Assembly: GCA_024809215.1 (NCBI GenBank)
Contig: JANUBW010000002.1
Location: forward strand, 682,001-746,000
Source of the DNA: Niastella sp. OAS944
GTDB lineage: Bacteria > Bacteroidota > Bacteroidia > Chitinophagales > Chitinophagaceae
Reading direction: 5' to 3'
Length of the DNA stretch: 64,000 nucleotides
Shown: positions 8,625 to 19,400 of the stretch, one piece after another
Position numbering within the stretch: the stretch's first letter is position 1
How the letters are laid out: each line of letters starts with the position of its first letter
The notes under the pieces: generated by a model
What the model was told of the DNA's origin: nothing
The model's input: only the letters and a program-made list of their open reading frames with translations
Database searches by the model: none
Position numbers and translations under genes: made by a program

Positions 8625-10868
8625 TTATTTGGAACTCTTATTTATAATCTCGATCGCTTTTTCCAGCACTTCATCGCGCCCGGCGGTAAATCCTTTAATA
8701 GTTGGATGAACGGTTATATCCGGCACTATGCCCACTCGTTGCGTTTCGCGCTTATCGGGATAATAAACACCAATACCACTGATGCAGGTTGAAATGCCGC
8801 CGGGTAAACTAAACCACGAAATATTACCATCGGCACCGGCTGTGGTGCTGCCTATTACTTTAGCCCCCGGCGCCGCCCTGTATGCCATAGCTGAATACTC
8901 TGCCTGGCTTTGGGTTTGTTCATTTACCAGTATCACCACTTTTCCTTTATAATAATCGGGGTTCTCTTTTTCACTTATATTTAAATTTGTGTTGAAATAA
9001 AAATAACCCGGGTTGGCCATACTGCCGGTGGTAAAATTAACAAATGGAGTGGTTGTAGGCATAAGGTAACCGCCCAGTATAAACACCACCCAATCTGATG
9101 GGTAGCAACGAAGATCAATGATAAGACCTTTTGTTTTTAAAAAGCCGGGCATCACATTAGCGAAATAATTTTTCTTAATAGTGCCCAAATACATATAAGC
9201 GATATCGGGTGTTACGTATTTGAAACAGGTATCTTTTATTTCATAATTAGCATGCACCTGTTGCCGCGGGTAGCAGCTTATCTTAACGGTGCCGGTTGCT
9301 TTTCCACGTTGGTACGTAAGGCTCATTGTACTGTCGGCCCCTCTTAACAGGTCATTGGCTATGTTCCTTAATTTGGTAGCATAATTGGAAGCGGGTGTTA
9401 TGGCCAGCCGTGATTTAATAAGATCTTCCACGCTTACGCCATTTACAGCGGTAATTATATCGCCCTTTTCCAAACCTGTTGAGCGCCCTTCCACCTCCAT
9501 CAGGTAACGGGTTACCACCGCTTTGTTTTCAATAAATGCTACCTGAACAGGCGCATAATAGATGCCCTTAAATTTTTCCAGGGCCGGCGAAGAGCCATAG
9601 ATATTGGCATGGGTATCGTTCACTCTTGTTATCAGTGACAAAAGCGCCAGGGCATATTCCTGCTCATTAGATGCATTTACAAAGGCTGGAATAAATTCAG
9701 CCAATACCTTTTTCCAATCTTCTTCTATAAGGTGTTTATAAGGAAAGAAATACTGAATGATATTCCAGTAACGGTATAATGCCAGTAATCGAAAACCGGC
9801 GTCGGGGTAGCGTATAGGATTATAGGCTTTTTCATTTTTAAATTCGGGATTACCTATATTGTCTACCATACCTATGTAATAGGCCGGGCCTTCACGTTGC
9901 AGGTTTTGCAAACCTGTTAAACGCGCCGATAACTGTTGGCCTAATGTTTTACCATCCTCCATCCATTTCAGATCGGGAACTATCTTTGCCTCAGCCGTTT
10001 CTTTTTGTTTTTGTGTAACTGTATCTGTGGCGCCCAGTTGATTTATCCAGGCAAGGAGGACCTCATTTCTTTCCTTATCATTTTTGCATTCCATGATCTT
10101 TGGCAATACCCGGAACAACTCATAATCCATGTTGTGCTCGCCTTTGTACACCGCAGGGTGATAATATTTTACATAACCCCATACTTTGCCCAATACAGCC
10201 AGGTCGTTTATGCGGCGGGCATCGAGCGGAATGGAGGCGATCTTAGAACCCTTATCAAACTCCTTATCCTCGTCTGCTTTGAATGGTTTAATAATTTTAA
10301 TTTTTGCCTGGGAAATATCTTTTCCGTCAATAAGCAATTCAAGATCGTCGGCCCAAACTTTACCTGTTCCTATTAACAAACCTGCAATGCTGATCTTTTT
10401 ACCATCTGCGGGCAGGGGCAATTTTACCGAATACATTGCCCAGTCGCGGGTACCCTGTATATTCCGGCCCTGCATATTATCGAACTGTAAGGTTTTACCA
10501 TCTTCTCCGTTTATGCGAAGCATAAGCCCCACCTGGCCATCCTTTACATCCTGCAGTTTCAACCAGCCCCGCAGTTCAATTTCTTTCCCTTCATACATGG
10601 TTGGTAAGGTATAACCGCAAAAACCAAACGAATTGCCAACCCGGGCGCCTTTTAGCTCCATCATAAGCGAGGCAGTGCCACCATGTTTTTCAACTGTATC
10701 AATGGTTACGTTATAGCCAACCCCGGCTCTGCTCCACATTTCGGCAAAACCACTGGCACTATTTATTTTTTCAAACCCTAAATTATATTCAGTTTGTTGG
10801 TTGGTGGCCTGGCCATAGGCCATGGCAGCGAATGCGCAAAGCATTGTTAGAATAGGAAAGCTTTTCAT
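8625..10868 (-). CDS. S41 family peptidase (secreted, tail-specific-protease fold)
   Basis: About 747 residues from the ATG at 10868, which gives a clean signal peptide (MKSFPILTMLCAFAAMAYGQ); an ATG-less extension upstream is not needed. Early residues form a carbohydrate-binding-like beta domain (GFEKINSASGFAEMW to about residue 190), followed by a helical region, a PDZ-like segment (LEKGDIITAVNGVSVEDLI) and the S41 catalytic domain (KGLIIDLRCYPSDW). The likely nucleophile is in NEQTQSQAEYSAMAY. The Lys seen in CtpA-type enzymes is absent: the matching loop reads GSTTAGADGNIS, as in tricorn-core-like S41 members. Substrate unknown. Confidence 0.88.
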   Translation of the reverse strand: MKSFPILTMLCAFAAMAYGQATNQQTEYNLGFEKINSASGFAEMWSRAGVGYNVTIDTVEKHGGTASLMMELKGARVGNSFGFCGYTLPTMYEGKEIELRGWLKLQDVKDGQVGLMLRINGEDGKTLQFDNMQGRNIQGTRDWAMYSVKLPLPADGKKISIAGLLIGTGKVWADDLELLIDGKDISQAKIKIIKPFKADEDKEFDKGSKIASIPLDARRINDLAVLGKVWGYVKYYHPAVYKGEHNMDYELFRVLPKIMECKNDKERNEVLLAWINQLGATDTVTQKQKETAEAKIVPDLKWMEDGKTLGQQLSARLTGLQNLQREGPAYYIGMVDNIGNPEFKNEKAYNPIRYPDAGFRLLALYRYWNIIQYFFPYKHLIEEDWKKVLAEFIPAFVNASNEQEYALALLSLITRVNDTHANIYGSSPALEKFKGIYYAPVQVAFIENKAVVTRYLMEVEGRSTGLEKGDIITAVNGVSVEDLIKSRLAITPASNYATKLRNIANDLLRGADSTMSLTYQRGKATGTVKISCYPRQQVHANYEIKDTCFKYVTPDIAYMYLGTIKKNYFANVMPGFLKTKGLIIDLRCYPSDWVVFILGGYLMPTTTPFVNFTTGSMANPGYFYFNTNLNISEKENPDYYKGKVVILVNEQTQSQAEYSAMAYRAAPGAKVIGSTTAGADGNISWFSLPGGISTCISGIGVYYPDKRETQRVGIVPDITVHPTIKGFTAGRDEVLEKAIEIINKSSK

Positions 10869-11079
10869 ATATGTAAGCGGGGATTTAGGCAAACAATTAT
10901 GCATAATATTAAGCGAATTAGGAATAAGCAGAATGGATATGGAAATATATTTTTAATTTATCCTATCATGAAACCAACACATAGCAATTAACTAACATAC
11001 CAAAAAATAACGCTCGTATAAACGAAGTTTTCTTTAATTTCCTTTCGCCTTATACCAATAACAATAAAACCTTGGTTTC

Positions 11080-14000
11080 ATGAGAAATTCTACCCCTAAT
11101 GGGGCTATGCCTGCGGGCCTTCGCCCGGCCCTTATTTGTATGCTTAGTTTTTTGATCTACGCTTCGGGTTATGCGCAAAACAAAGCGCCGGAAGACAAGA
11201 TAGATCCCGCTTTCCGGTTTACATTTGCGCCCACGGCGCCGGGCGCGCGCCAGGAGCCGAAAACCTTTTCACCAGCTTATAAATTAACGCCCACCAAAGT
11301 GGTGGTAACTGCCGGCCGCCCGGCAGAAGACCGGTATGACTGCATCATTTATACGAAAGATGTGGCCACCCTTAAGAGCAAGGGTGTAGTAATTAATTCA
11401 GTGCTGCCGCATTTTGTAACAGCCTGGGTTACCCCCGATCAAATAGAACAACTTTCAAAACTGCCTACCGTTAACTATATAGCAGCGCCATCGGTAGATC
11501 AGTTGCACAATGACATTGCCGTGGCCAGTACCGGCGCATCACTGTTACACCAGGGCAAACTGAACAATACCGTTTACAAAGGCAAAGGCGTAATTGTCGC
11601 CATCTTTGATTCGGGCATCGACTGGAAACACCCCGATTTTCGCGATCCGGATGACCAAACCAAAAGCCGCATCCTGCGCATTTGGGACCAAACCATTACA
11701 CCAATTGCCGGTGAATCGTCACCTGCCGGCATGGGTTACGGCGTTGAATACACCCAGGCGCAGATCAATGATGAACTGGACGGCACACCTGCCAATTATG
11801 TTCGCGAAGCAGATATAAACGGGCATGGTACTCACGTTGCCGGTACAGCCGCCGGTAACGGCATGGCCATACCGCTCACCCGCAAACATGCGGGCATGGC
11901 GCCTGAAGCCGACATCGTTGTTATTAAAGGCGGCGACGGTTCATTCAGTACTACCAATATTATCAATGGAATGACCTATTTAAAGAACCTGGCTACAGCA
12001 CTGGGCAAACCGGTTGTAATGAATATGAGCCTGGGTGGCCAGTATGGCCCCCACGACGGCACCCGTGATTATGAAATAGCGGTTGATAATTTCACCTCTT
12101 CAGCAGCGGGCCGGGCCGTGGTGATCTCAGCTGGTAATGATAATGGCGCTAACATTCATACGCAGCTTATTCTTCCCGCTTCCGGTTCGCAAGCAATAAC
12201 ATTTAATGTGCCTGCAGTAACTACAGGTACCGATGTATTTGAATACCGGGTTTATTTGAATGATAACAGCAATGTATCGGCCGCATTTAGTGCACCGGGC
12301 ACTGGTGCATTAGTAGCCAACGCCGGGCAGTCGGTTACAGCCAACGTGTTGAGCAACGGTTTTTCCATTTATGTTTACAATGTAACAGACCCGGGTAATG
12401 GCGACCGTTATATAGATGTTTATGTAAAGCGGGTTGCCGGAACTACCGTTAGCCCCGGCGGTATATGGACGTTGACCCTCACTAATAATACTGCTATCAA
12501 CCAGCCTCTGCATGGCTGGTTGTACTATAAGAATCCAGACTTTGCTGCCACAACTGTATCCGGCGCCGACAATGAATATTTGGTTGGTTCACCGGGGAAC
12601 GCCAATTCCGCCATTACCGTTGGCGCGTATGTAGCCCGTCCCAGCTGGTTCACCTACCAGGGCAATGGCGGCTCTTATGGAACGGTAGCCAGAATGGATT
12701 CTATTGCCAGCTTCAGCAGTCATGGTCCCCGGCGCGATGGCGTATTGAAACCTGAGATCACCGCCACCGGGCAATATGTTATCTCAGCCCTTTCATCGAA
12801 CAGCGTACCGCCTCCAAACGATATTATTTATCCGGGCAGGTACCGTAAGAACCAGGGCACCAGTATGAGCTGTCCCGTTGTTACCGGCGCTGTGGCGCTC
12901 CTGTTACAAGCCAACCCGGCGGCCACGGTTTCACAATTGCGCAATGCGCTTTTCTCAAATACCGCAACCGATGTAATGACCGCGCAACCAGGCGCTACCC
13001 CTAACACTACGTATGGCTATGGCAAGCTGGATATTTTCAAAGCTGCCAGTTCAACGTTTACCTGCGCCCCGGTTGACCGTAAAACCTATCAATACGATGC
13101 TTCCACGATAACGAACCAGGACCTATCTGTAACATTGAACACGCAACGCGTGGCGGTTCGCATTACCCCTGATATAAGTGGCAAAGTGGCTGGCGCCTAT
13201 TATCACCCTTCGTTTACAAAAGCGCCAATAGTTGTGGAAGTGCGCGCCAATAACAGCGGTACGCCCGGCGCCCTGCTGGGCTCCATGAATGTGGCCGACA
13301 CAGCCCTTTCATTATATACATGGAACTATATTGACCTTAGCAGTTTGAATATCCCCGTTACCAGCGGCGTTGATTATTTTATGGTAATTTACCGCAATCC
13401 ATCAAGCGCTGTCAACTGGAGCTTCCGCTATGATGCGGTCAATGTTGATCTGCGCACTCTTATTTCAACCAATGGCGGAGCCAGCTGGGGAACCGCTGCA
13501 CAGGACTATAAAATACGCTCTGTAGTATATACCAACGACCAGCTGGCCGCGGGCCTTGCTATGAACAATACAGAGGACAAAATAAGAATATCGGCCACCA
13601 ACCTGTTTGTTGATAACACCTGTCAGTTGATAGCACAACTATCTCCTGCCGGCGCCAACCCCATCAGTGATTCGGCTACTGCTAATGTATGGATTGAATC
13701 GAGCGTACCACAAGTGGGTGGCAAACCCTTTGTGGCCCGGCATTACCAGTTAACGCCGAAAGTTGATGCAACAACAGCCACAGGCAGAGTAACCTTATAC
13801 TTTACCCAGGCCGAGTTCGACGCCTTTAATGCAGACCCCAACAGCACCCTTAACCTGCCCACCGGCCCCGCCGATAATGCAGGCAAGGCCAACCTGTTTA
13901 TAACAAAATATGCAGGCAGCAGCAGCGATGGCAGCGGCTTACCGGCCTCGTATAGTGGCACTCCCATTACTATAAATCCCGATGATAACGACATTGTATG

Positions 14001-14607
14001 GAACACAACCGCCAATAGATGGGAAGTTAGTTTCACAGTAAGCGGGTTTAGCGGATTTTTCGTTCAAACCGACATTATCGCTCTACCCCTGTATGTTGAA
14101 AGCTTTAGTGGTTATCAAAAGGATGCAGCCAACGTGCTTAACTGGAAGATCAGCTGCCAGAACAGCGAGCCGGTATTCGATATTCAAAGAAGCAGCAACG
14201 GTGTTAATTACAGCAGCATCGGTTCTACCACTGCAACAAACGGTTGTAACACGACCTTTAATTATAAAGACAAACAACCGTTGTCCGGCAATAATTACTA
14301 TCGCATTAAGATAAGCGATCATGGTACAGAACATTATACCCGGTCTATCTTATTGCAAATGGATAAAGCGCTGGTAACAACCATTGCCCCCAATGTGATC
14401 AACAAAGGAGAAAGCATTCAGGTGAGCCTGGTTGAAACAGAAGGCACCTTACGGGTTATGGATGCCACCGGCAGGTTAATAATTAGCCAGATCCTTACCA
14501 AAGGGGCTCAAAGCATAACACTGCCTATAAAAGAAGGTGGTGCTTATTTCTATAACATTCAAAACCACCAGGGCAAGTTAATTACCGGTAAACTGATCGT
14601 TCAATAA
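11080..14607 (+). CDS. S8 family subtilisin-like serine peptidase with T9SS sorting domain
   Basis: 1175 residues with a signal peptide ending near residue 32 (SGYAQ). The catalytic triad is visible: Asp177 in AIFDSGIDWKHPDF, His249 in NGHGTHVAGT and Ser595 in GTSMSCPVVTG. A long insertion lies between His and Ser, followed by two beta-sandwich regions (about 680-800 and 830-1000). The last 75 residues (from TTIAPNVINKG) form a type A T9SS C-terminal domain ending in GKLIVQ, so the enzyme should be exported by type IX secretion and anchored or released at the cell surface. Likely extracellular proteolysis. Confidence 0.93.
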   Translation: MRNSTPNGAMPAGLRPALICMLSFLIYASGYAQNKAPEDKIDPAFRFTFAPTAPGARQEPKTFSPAYKLTPTKVVVTAGRPAEDRYDCIIYTKDVATLKSKGVVINSVLPHFVTAWVTPDQIEQLSKLPTVNYIAAPSVDQLHNDIAVASTGASLLHQGKLNNTVYKGKGVIVAIFDSGIDWKHPDFRDPDDQTKSRILRIWDQTITPIAGESSPAGMGYGVEYTQAQINDELDGTPANYVREADINGHGTHVAGTAAGNGMAIPLTRKHAGMAPEADIVVIKGGDGSFSTTNIINGMTYLKNLATALGKPVVMNMSLGGQYGPHDGTRDYEIAVDNFTSSAAGRAVVISAGNDNGANIHTQLILPASGSQAITFNVPAVTTGTDVFEYRVYLNDNSNVSAAFSAPGTGALVANAGQSVTANVLSNGFSIYVYNVTDPGNGDRYIDVYVKRVAGTTVSPGGIWTLTLTNNTAINQPLHGWLYYKNPDFAATTVSGADNEYLVGSPGNANSAITVGAYVARPSWFTYQGNGGSYGTVARMDSIASFSSHGPRRDGVLKPEITATGQYVISALSSNSVPPPNDIIYPGRYRKNQGTSMSCPVVTGAVALLLQANPAATVSQLRNALFSNTATDVMTAQPGATPNTTYGYGKLDIFKAASSTFTCAPVDRKTYQYDASTITNQDLSVTLNTQRVAVRITPDISGKVAGAYYHPSFTKAPIVVEVRANNSGTPGALLGSMNVADTALSLYTWNYIDLSSLNIPVTSGVDYFMVIYRNPSSAVNWSFRYDAVNVDLRTLISTNGGASWGTAAQDYKIRSVVYTNDQLAAGLAMNNTEDKIRISATNLFVDNTCQLIAQLSPAGANPISDSATANVWIESSVPQVGGKPFVARHYQLTPKVDATTATGRVTLYFTQAEFDAFNADPNSTLNLPTGPADNAGKANLFITKYAGSSSDGSGLPASYSGTPITINPDDNDIVWNTTANRWEVSFTVSGFSGFFVQTDIIALPLYVESFSGYQKDAANVLNWKISCQNSEPVFDIQRSSNGVNYSSIGSTTATNGCNTTFNYKDKQPLSGNNYYRIKISDHGTEHYTRSILLQMDKALVTTIAPNVINKGESIQVSLVETEGTLRVMDATGRLIISQILTKGAQSITLPIKEGGAYFYNIQNHQGKLITGKLIVQ

Positions 14608-14633
14608 ATAATATTTTTTCACAGTAAAAAGCT

Positions 14634-14669
14634 AAAAGTGCCATTCCGCAGGTGCGGGATGGCACTTTT
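14634..14669 (+). terminator. strong hairpin after the S8 peptidase
   Basis: A 17-bp stem with one mismatch (AAAAGTGCCATTCCGCA against TGCGGGATGGCACTTTT) and a 2-nt loop follows the stop by 26 nt. The T-rich right flank fits an intrinsic terminator. The next gene starts 26 nt further on and is probably transcribed from its own promoter or by read-through. Confidence 0.8.
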
Positions 14670-14695
14670 ATATTATATTCGGCAAATCCTATTTC

Positions 14696-15514
14696 ATGAA
14701 ATATTTTCAGGGAGTATTATTTATTATAGTTCTGGCAGCAACAACCAGTTGCCGTTCGGTAAAGACCATTCAAACCGCCATCACTAAAAAAGATACCGTA
14801 GTAACAGCGCCGGTGGTAACTCCCCGTTTCGATAGCGCTCAACTTATAAGGGAAGTGCTTGACACCCTCAACAAAAACCACATCGACTTCCAAACCTTTA
14901 CTGCCAAACTGAAAGTGCATTACGAAAGCAGCAGCGACGGCAAGAAATATGATTTTACGGCCAATATCAATATGAAAAAAGACAGCGTACTTTGGATCAA
15001 TATTTCGGGGCCGTTTGGGGTTGACCTTATGCGCGCCTATATAACCCCCGACAGTGTTAAGGTGCTCGATAAAATTGAAAATACCGTAAGCCTGTGGTCA
15101 ATTGAATTCCTGCAAAGCAAATTGCACCTGCCAATGACCTTTATCCATTTGCAAAATCTGCTTATCGGCAACCCGGTGTACCTCGATAGTAATTTCACGT
15201 CGTTTATAATGGACGAAAAATCGGTTTCACTCATAGGCATGGGCTACATCTTCAAACATTTTCTTACCGTAAGCAAAGGCAACTACATACTTCAGCACAG
15301 TAAACTGGACGATATAGAACCAGGCCGGGCCCGCACAGCCGATATTACTTATGGCGATTACCAGATCAAGAACGGGTTCCATTTTGCCACTTACCGCCGC
15401 ATCACTACTTCAGAAAGAACGAAACTTGATATAGAAATAGAGTATAAACAGTTCGACTTCAACAAACCGGTAAGCATGCCATTTAGGATTCCCCGCGGCT
15501 ATCGCAGGCTGTAA
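14696..15514 (+). CDS. DUF4292 family lipoprotein (LolB/LolA-like fold)
   Basis: 272 residues with lipobox LAATTSC (Cys19). The body has the DUF4292 pattern: FQTFTAKLKVHYESSSDG, DFTANINMKKDSVLWINISG and PFGVDLMRAYITPDSVKVL, which predicts a LolA/LolB-like half-barrel facing the periplasm. Family members are usually encoded near a TPR protein and a peptidoglycan peptidase in Bacteroidota; here that context is absent. Possible role in outer-membrane lipoprotein or lipid handling, by inference only. Confidence 0.85.
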   Translation: MKYFQGVLFIIVLAATTSCRSVKTIQTAITKKDTVVTAPVVTPRFDSAQLIREVLDTLNKNHIDFQTFTAKLKVHYESSSDGKKYDFTANINMKKDSVLWINISGPFGVDLMRAYITPDSVKVLDKIENTVSLWSIEFLQSKLHLPMTFIHLQNLLIGNPVYLDSNFTSFIMDEKSVSLIGMGYIFKHFLTVSKGNYILQHSKLDDIEPGRARTADITYGDYQIKNGFHFATYRRITTSERTKLDIEIEYKQFDFNKPVSMPFRIPRGYRRL

Positions 15515-15686
15515 TACACGTCACTTTTACACCTATGCATTACATTTAATCACTATTTGTCAGCCAACGAACGACCGTTCTGGCCCTTTTACCGTAATTA
15601 TATGTGGTTTTAACGATTATAATTTGCAAGAATACGATATATGATATATATTTACTTATTAGTTAAAATCCAATCCAATAAGAACC

Positions 15687-16361
15687 ATGGCTTTGTTAAG
15701 TCTATTCAAAAGAACGCAAGAAGAGGCAGTGTCTTCTTCTTTTGCAAGTGAGACCAACCTCGAGTTAGAAGATTTCCGTTTTTTTTACCTGTACGGCATT
15801 TCAAACAATCCCAATCGAACTTCGGGCGATGTTCAGGCCTTCAACAATCTTTACCAAATGGTAATTGGTCGTGTAGGTGGCGTATGTATCGCAAATGCTC
15901 TTCACCCGTATTTTACTATTAACAGCAAGGGATTAAGCGTGTGGACCGACAGCTTCATTAAAATGGCGGTCAATAAGAACAAGGAGGAAATGTTCAGCAA
16001 CATCAAGAACGAACGGGCAGTTTACACAATGGGCGCTTCATCGGCTTTTAAGGAGATGCACGTTTGGCCCGATTCAAGGTTATCTTTCGAAGAAAATCCC
16101 GGCTTTAGCAAGTACGTTCCTTTCATCATCCCCTTCCTGGCACTGAAATCGGAACAATCGACCAACTGGGACACAGCCATCAAAACAAGCAAAATAACGA
16201 ACGGATACGCAACGGAATATCTTGAAGAGGTAACCAACGCTATCCGGTTTTTTATGCCTGCTCCAGCCTTTATACTTGGCTTTGATGAGTTCGACGGCAC
16301 CAATCCATCAAGTATGATCGACAAATTTGTGAGCTGCAAACCAATGCTGGGCATGCTATAA
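15687..16361 (+). CDS. hypothetical protein, 224 aa
   Basis: No family recognised. Soluble, no signal peptide or membrane segment; begins MALLSLFKRTQEEAV. It has an aromatic stretch (LEDFRFFYLYGISNNP), a central VCIANALHPYFTINSKGL and a C-terminal FILGFDEFDGTNPSSM. It stands alone on the plus strand, converging on the leucine-rich-repeat gene. Codon usage is ordinary for the window. A conserved ATG-proximal region cannot be judged from one sequence. Confidence 0.7.
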   Translation: MALLSLFKRTQEEAVSSSFASETNLELEDFRFFYLYGISNNPNRTSGDVQAFNNLYQMVIGRVGGVCIANALHPYFTINSKGLSVWTDSFIKMAVNKNKEEMFSNIKNERAVYTMGASSAFKEMHVWPDSRLSFEENPGFSKYVPFIIPFLALKSEQSTNWDTAIKTSKITNGYATEYLEEVTNAIRFFMPAPAFILGFDEFDGTNPSSMIDKFVSCKPMLGML

Positions 16362-16384
16362 GGCGTTACTGAAAATATCACTGT

Positions 16385-16409
16385 ACTTATAAGTCATACT
16401 TATAGTATG
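16385..16409. repeat. two adjacent short dyads between convergent genes
   Basis: ACTTATAAGT (16385-16394) is a perfect palindrome, and CATACT-TAT-AGTATG (16395-16409) a perfect 6/3/6 dyad. They lie in the 118-nt gap between the convergent 224-aa gene and the leucine-rich-repeat gene. The stems are AT-rich and short, with no adjoining T-run, so a weak bidirectional terminator or protein site are both possible. Confidence 0.4.
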
Positions 16410-16479
16410 ATAGCTGTTTGCGGAGTTTTTCATTATCCGTACCCGTTACTTTTTCTTTAGAATTGTCGGGAAATGATAC

Positions 16480-19400
16480 TTATTGTTTCTTAGCAACCCA
16501 GTCATTATAATCCGCATGCTGCTTCAGATCCTGAAAATCGCCAAAATTGGGCGATAGGGCCAGTATTCTCTTTACGATCTGGTATGCCTCTTCTTTACGT
16601 TCAAGTTTTAGAAGTATACGTACCTGCGTATCGTAAATGTAATAGTGTTCTTCGCGTTGAATATGGTCTATCCCTTTTTGAACGATGGCCAATGCTTTTT
16701 CCAGTTCGCTTTTATCGCTTGCAAGTAAATGCATTTTCCATGCTACCATATTAGCTGCAAAGCGGCTTACCTCTTCATGGAATTTACCCAGGTCGGTAAA
16801 ATGCCATATCATGGCAGGTACTAACTCAAGCGTGCGCAATCCATGTTGAATGGCAGCCTGGTTTAGCGCCAGCATATCTTCAGCCGAAATACTGCCTGTA
16901 TGATTGGCAGCAAGGTGATAGTATGCATATGCCTTTCCATAATGGGCATACAGTAAATTGTATTCATCAACCACTTTGCCCGAGCTGAAAAACGCCAGCA
17001 CTTCATCGTATTTCTTTAACGATTGCTGTAGTTTCTCTTTGTCGCTTTTGGCGCCCATGAGCGCATTGGCCTCTTTTATGGCGGTGTTCATGGCCTGCCA
17101 TTGCTTTGCATCTTCAGCATCGGCTGTATCATCGGTACGGTTATCCCTGAAGTCGATGGTACAACCCGGCAACTGCTTACCGATCTTTAATCGCTCACTG
17201 ATGGGCAGTGCATTGTATTGAAGGTTCAGGAATTGCAGACCCTTCAATGCAAAGATCTCCTCAGGTAAACTGGTAAGACCGTTAAATGAAAGGTCGAGCA
17301 TTTTCAGGTTTTGCAATTGGGAAATACCTTCCAAATGCTCAGGTTTCAGGGCTTCGCGTAACGTACCCTTTTTGCCATCGCCATGTACGATGTTCGGCGC
17401 CCTGCCTACTTTTGAGGCCAGTTCTGCCAACCGCTCAGGATCATGCGCCAGGTTCTTTTCCATTTCCTCAAAATCGTTCATCTTAATGAACTTTTCCTTT
17501 CGCTCACCATGCCGGTCAAGGTGTAATACTTCTAAACCTGCGATTGAAAAGAACGACTTCAACAAAGTTTGCTTTGGCGTTGGCCTTGTGGTATAGGAGA
17601 TCAACCCGTTTGCATGCAGGGTTTTCAAATTCTTTAATTGCAACAGATCGGGCAATGAATTCAAATAACACAGGCTCGCATTCAGATTCAACTCTTCGAG
17701 GTTTTGCAGGTTGAGGATGCTATCGGGAATGGTAAGGAAAGAATTGCTGCCAATCAGCAACCGCTTCAACCCTGTTAATTGTGTTATTGTTACCGGAAAT
17801 TCAATAGGGGCTGCCGTGCTGCACTGATAACAATTCAGTTCCTGTAGGTTCTTTAACCCATTGAGTTTTGCCGGCAGGCCAAACCCTGTGTTATAAGAGA
17901 TGTTCAGTACCTGAAGAGAGCCCAGGTTGTTAAGGCCTTCAGGCAATACCAATCCGCTGTTATGGGAAACATTCAACTGTTTTAAATTAGGCAACAATCC
18001 TATTTCATCGGGCATACTTTTCAACCCGCATCTTTCCATTTCCAGTTCCTCAAGGTTCACCAGGTCTTTTATGCCTACGGGTATGCTATCGATGTAGTTA
18101 TCATTCAATATAAGTTTCTTCAGCGAGGTGAGCTTTGTTAGCGCAACAGGAAATTCTTTCAGCTTTTTTCCGGTAAGGTCTAACTCAGTGATCTCGCTCT
18201 GCGCTGCACTCAACTGTTTTATTTCTTCCTCCACTATCAGCCGTGCCGGACGTGCCCCTTTCTTCAGCGGCGATTTTCCGGCCATCAATAATTTAATAAA
18301 TACAGCGGGTTTTAAGCCACCATCGGTATCAAGGGCCGACGACACAATTACGCGTTCAAAATCTTTCACCGTATAATCGTAGTCAAAAAAATCATCGGCA
18401 TCGCTATAGTAATTGATCAAAATGGCGCCTTGCGCATCTATCCTTGAACTGTGATTTGAATTTAGCACATAGGGCACCCTTGTTTTTCCTTCAATTACTA
18501 TACTGCCATCGTTGTAATTTCCATCAAAGGCATAGGTAATATCGGCGTCGCCGGTTATATGAATACATTCATCGTCGCTAAGTAACACGTCGCATTGTAC
18601 ATTACCAAATACTAGTAAAAAAGGGAAACATTCATCAGAAGGATGAATAGCGCCGGCTACAGTAAGGTTGCCGTTCACAAGAATGAGTGCGCTATCAAGG
18701 TCGGGATCTGCTCCCAGTTCGTGCACCGTTTTTTCGGCCCATTGCTGGTTCAGATCGCCATCGATAAACGCATTGCCATCGAAGAAAATGATCTTGTCAA
18801 ATTCAAATTGGTCAAATGGCGGATATTTATTCAGGTCGAACCGGTACTTCATTTCGGGCAAAGTGATAAGCTGTGGTGCTACAGCAGTATCTTTTTGCAC
18901 ATCAAAGCTCCAATTTCGTTTTAGTGCGGAAATATATTCGGCATTGATAATATGCCGGCCTTCATTTATGTATTTATTAAGCGTTCCACTGTCGCTGTAA
19001 TGATCATTCTTGATCAATTCATCTAACAATGGTTCGGTAGTGTTATAATCGGCTTCTACCCCTTCTATTTTACCGGTATCGATCACCAGACCCTGTACAT
19101 CGCCGCCAAATTTAAAGTAATGATCTTCGGCAAAAATGGTAACGGCTTCGGTATCGCCTTCTACTACCAGGCTGCCATGATTGTAATAACCATAAATGGT
19201 TTGTTCAACCACCAGGTTGCCTTTTATGTAAAATTCGGCGCCGCCTTTATTGATGCTTTTGGCGTTCAGGTTACCGGTAACAAATAAAGTTTCTCCATGA
19301 TCTATGTCGGGTTGATACAGTACACCGGTAACCGTTAAATTACCAGCTACAATTACGCCATTGGCTTTCGCATTGGCGCAAAGTACCTGCAGATCTACGC

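Noticed and set aside
15515-15686. Possible RNA gene in the 172-nt spacer before the 224-aa gene
   Set aside because: No stable hairpin or promoter of full consensus is visible; ATAATTTG is one base short of TAnnTTTG.
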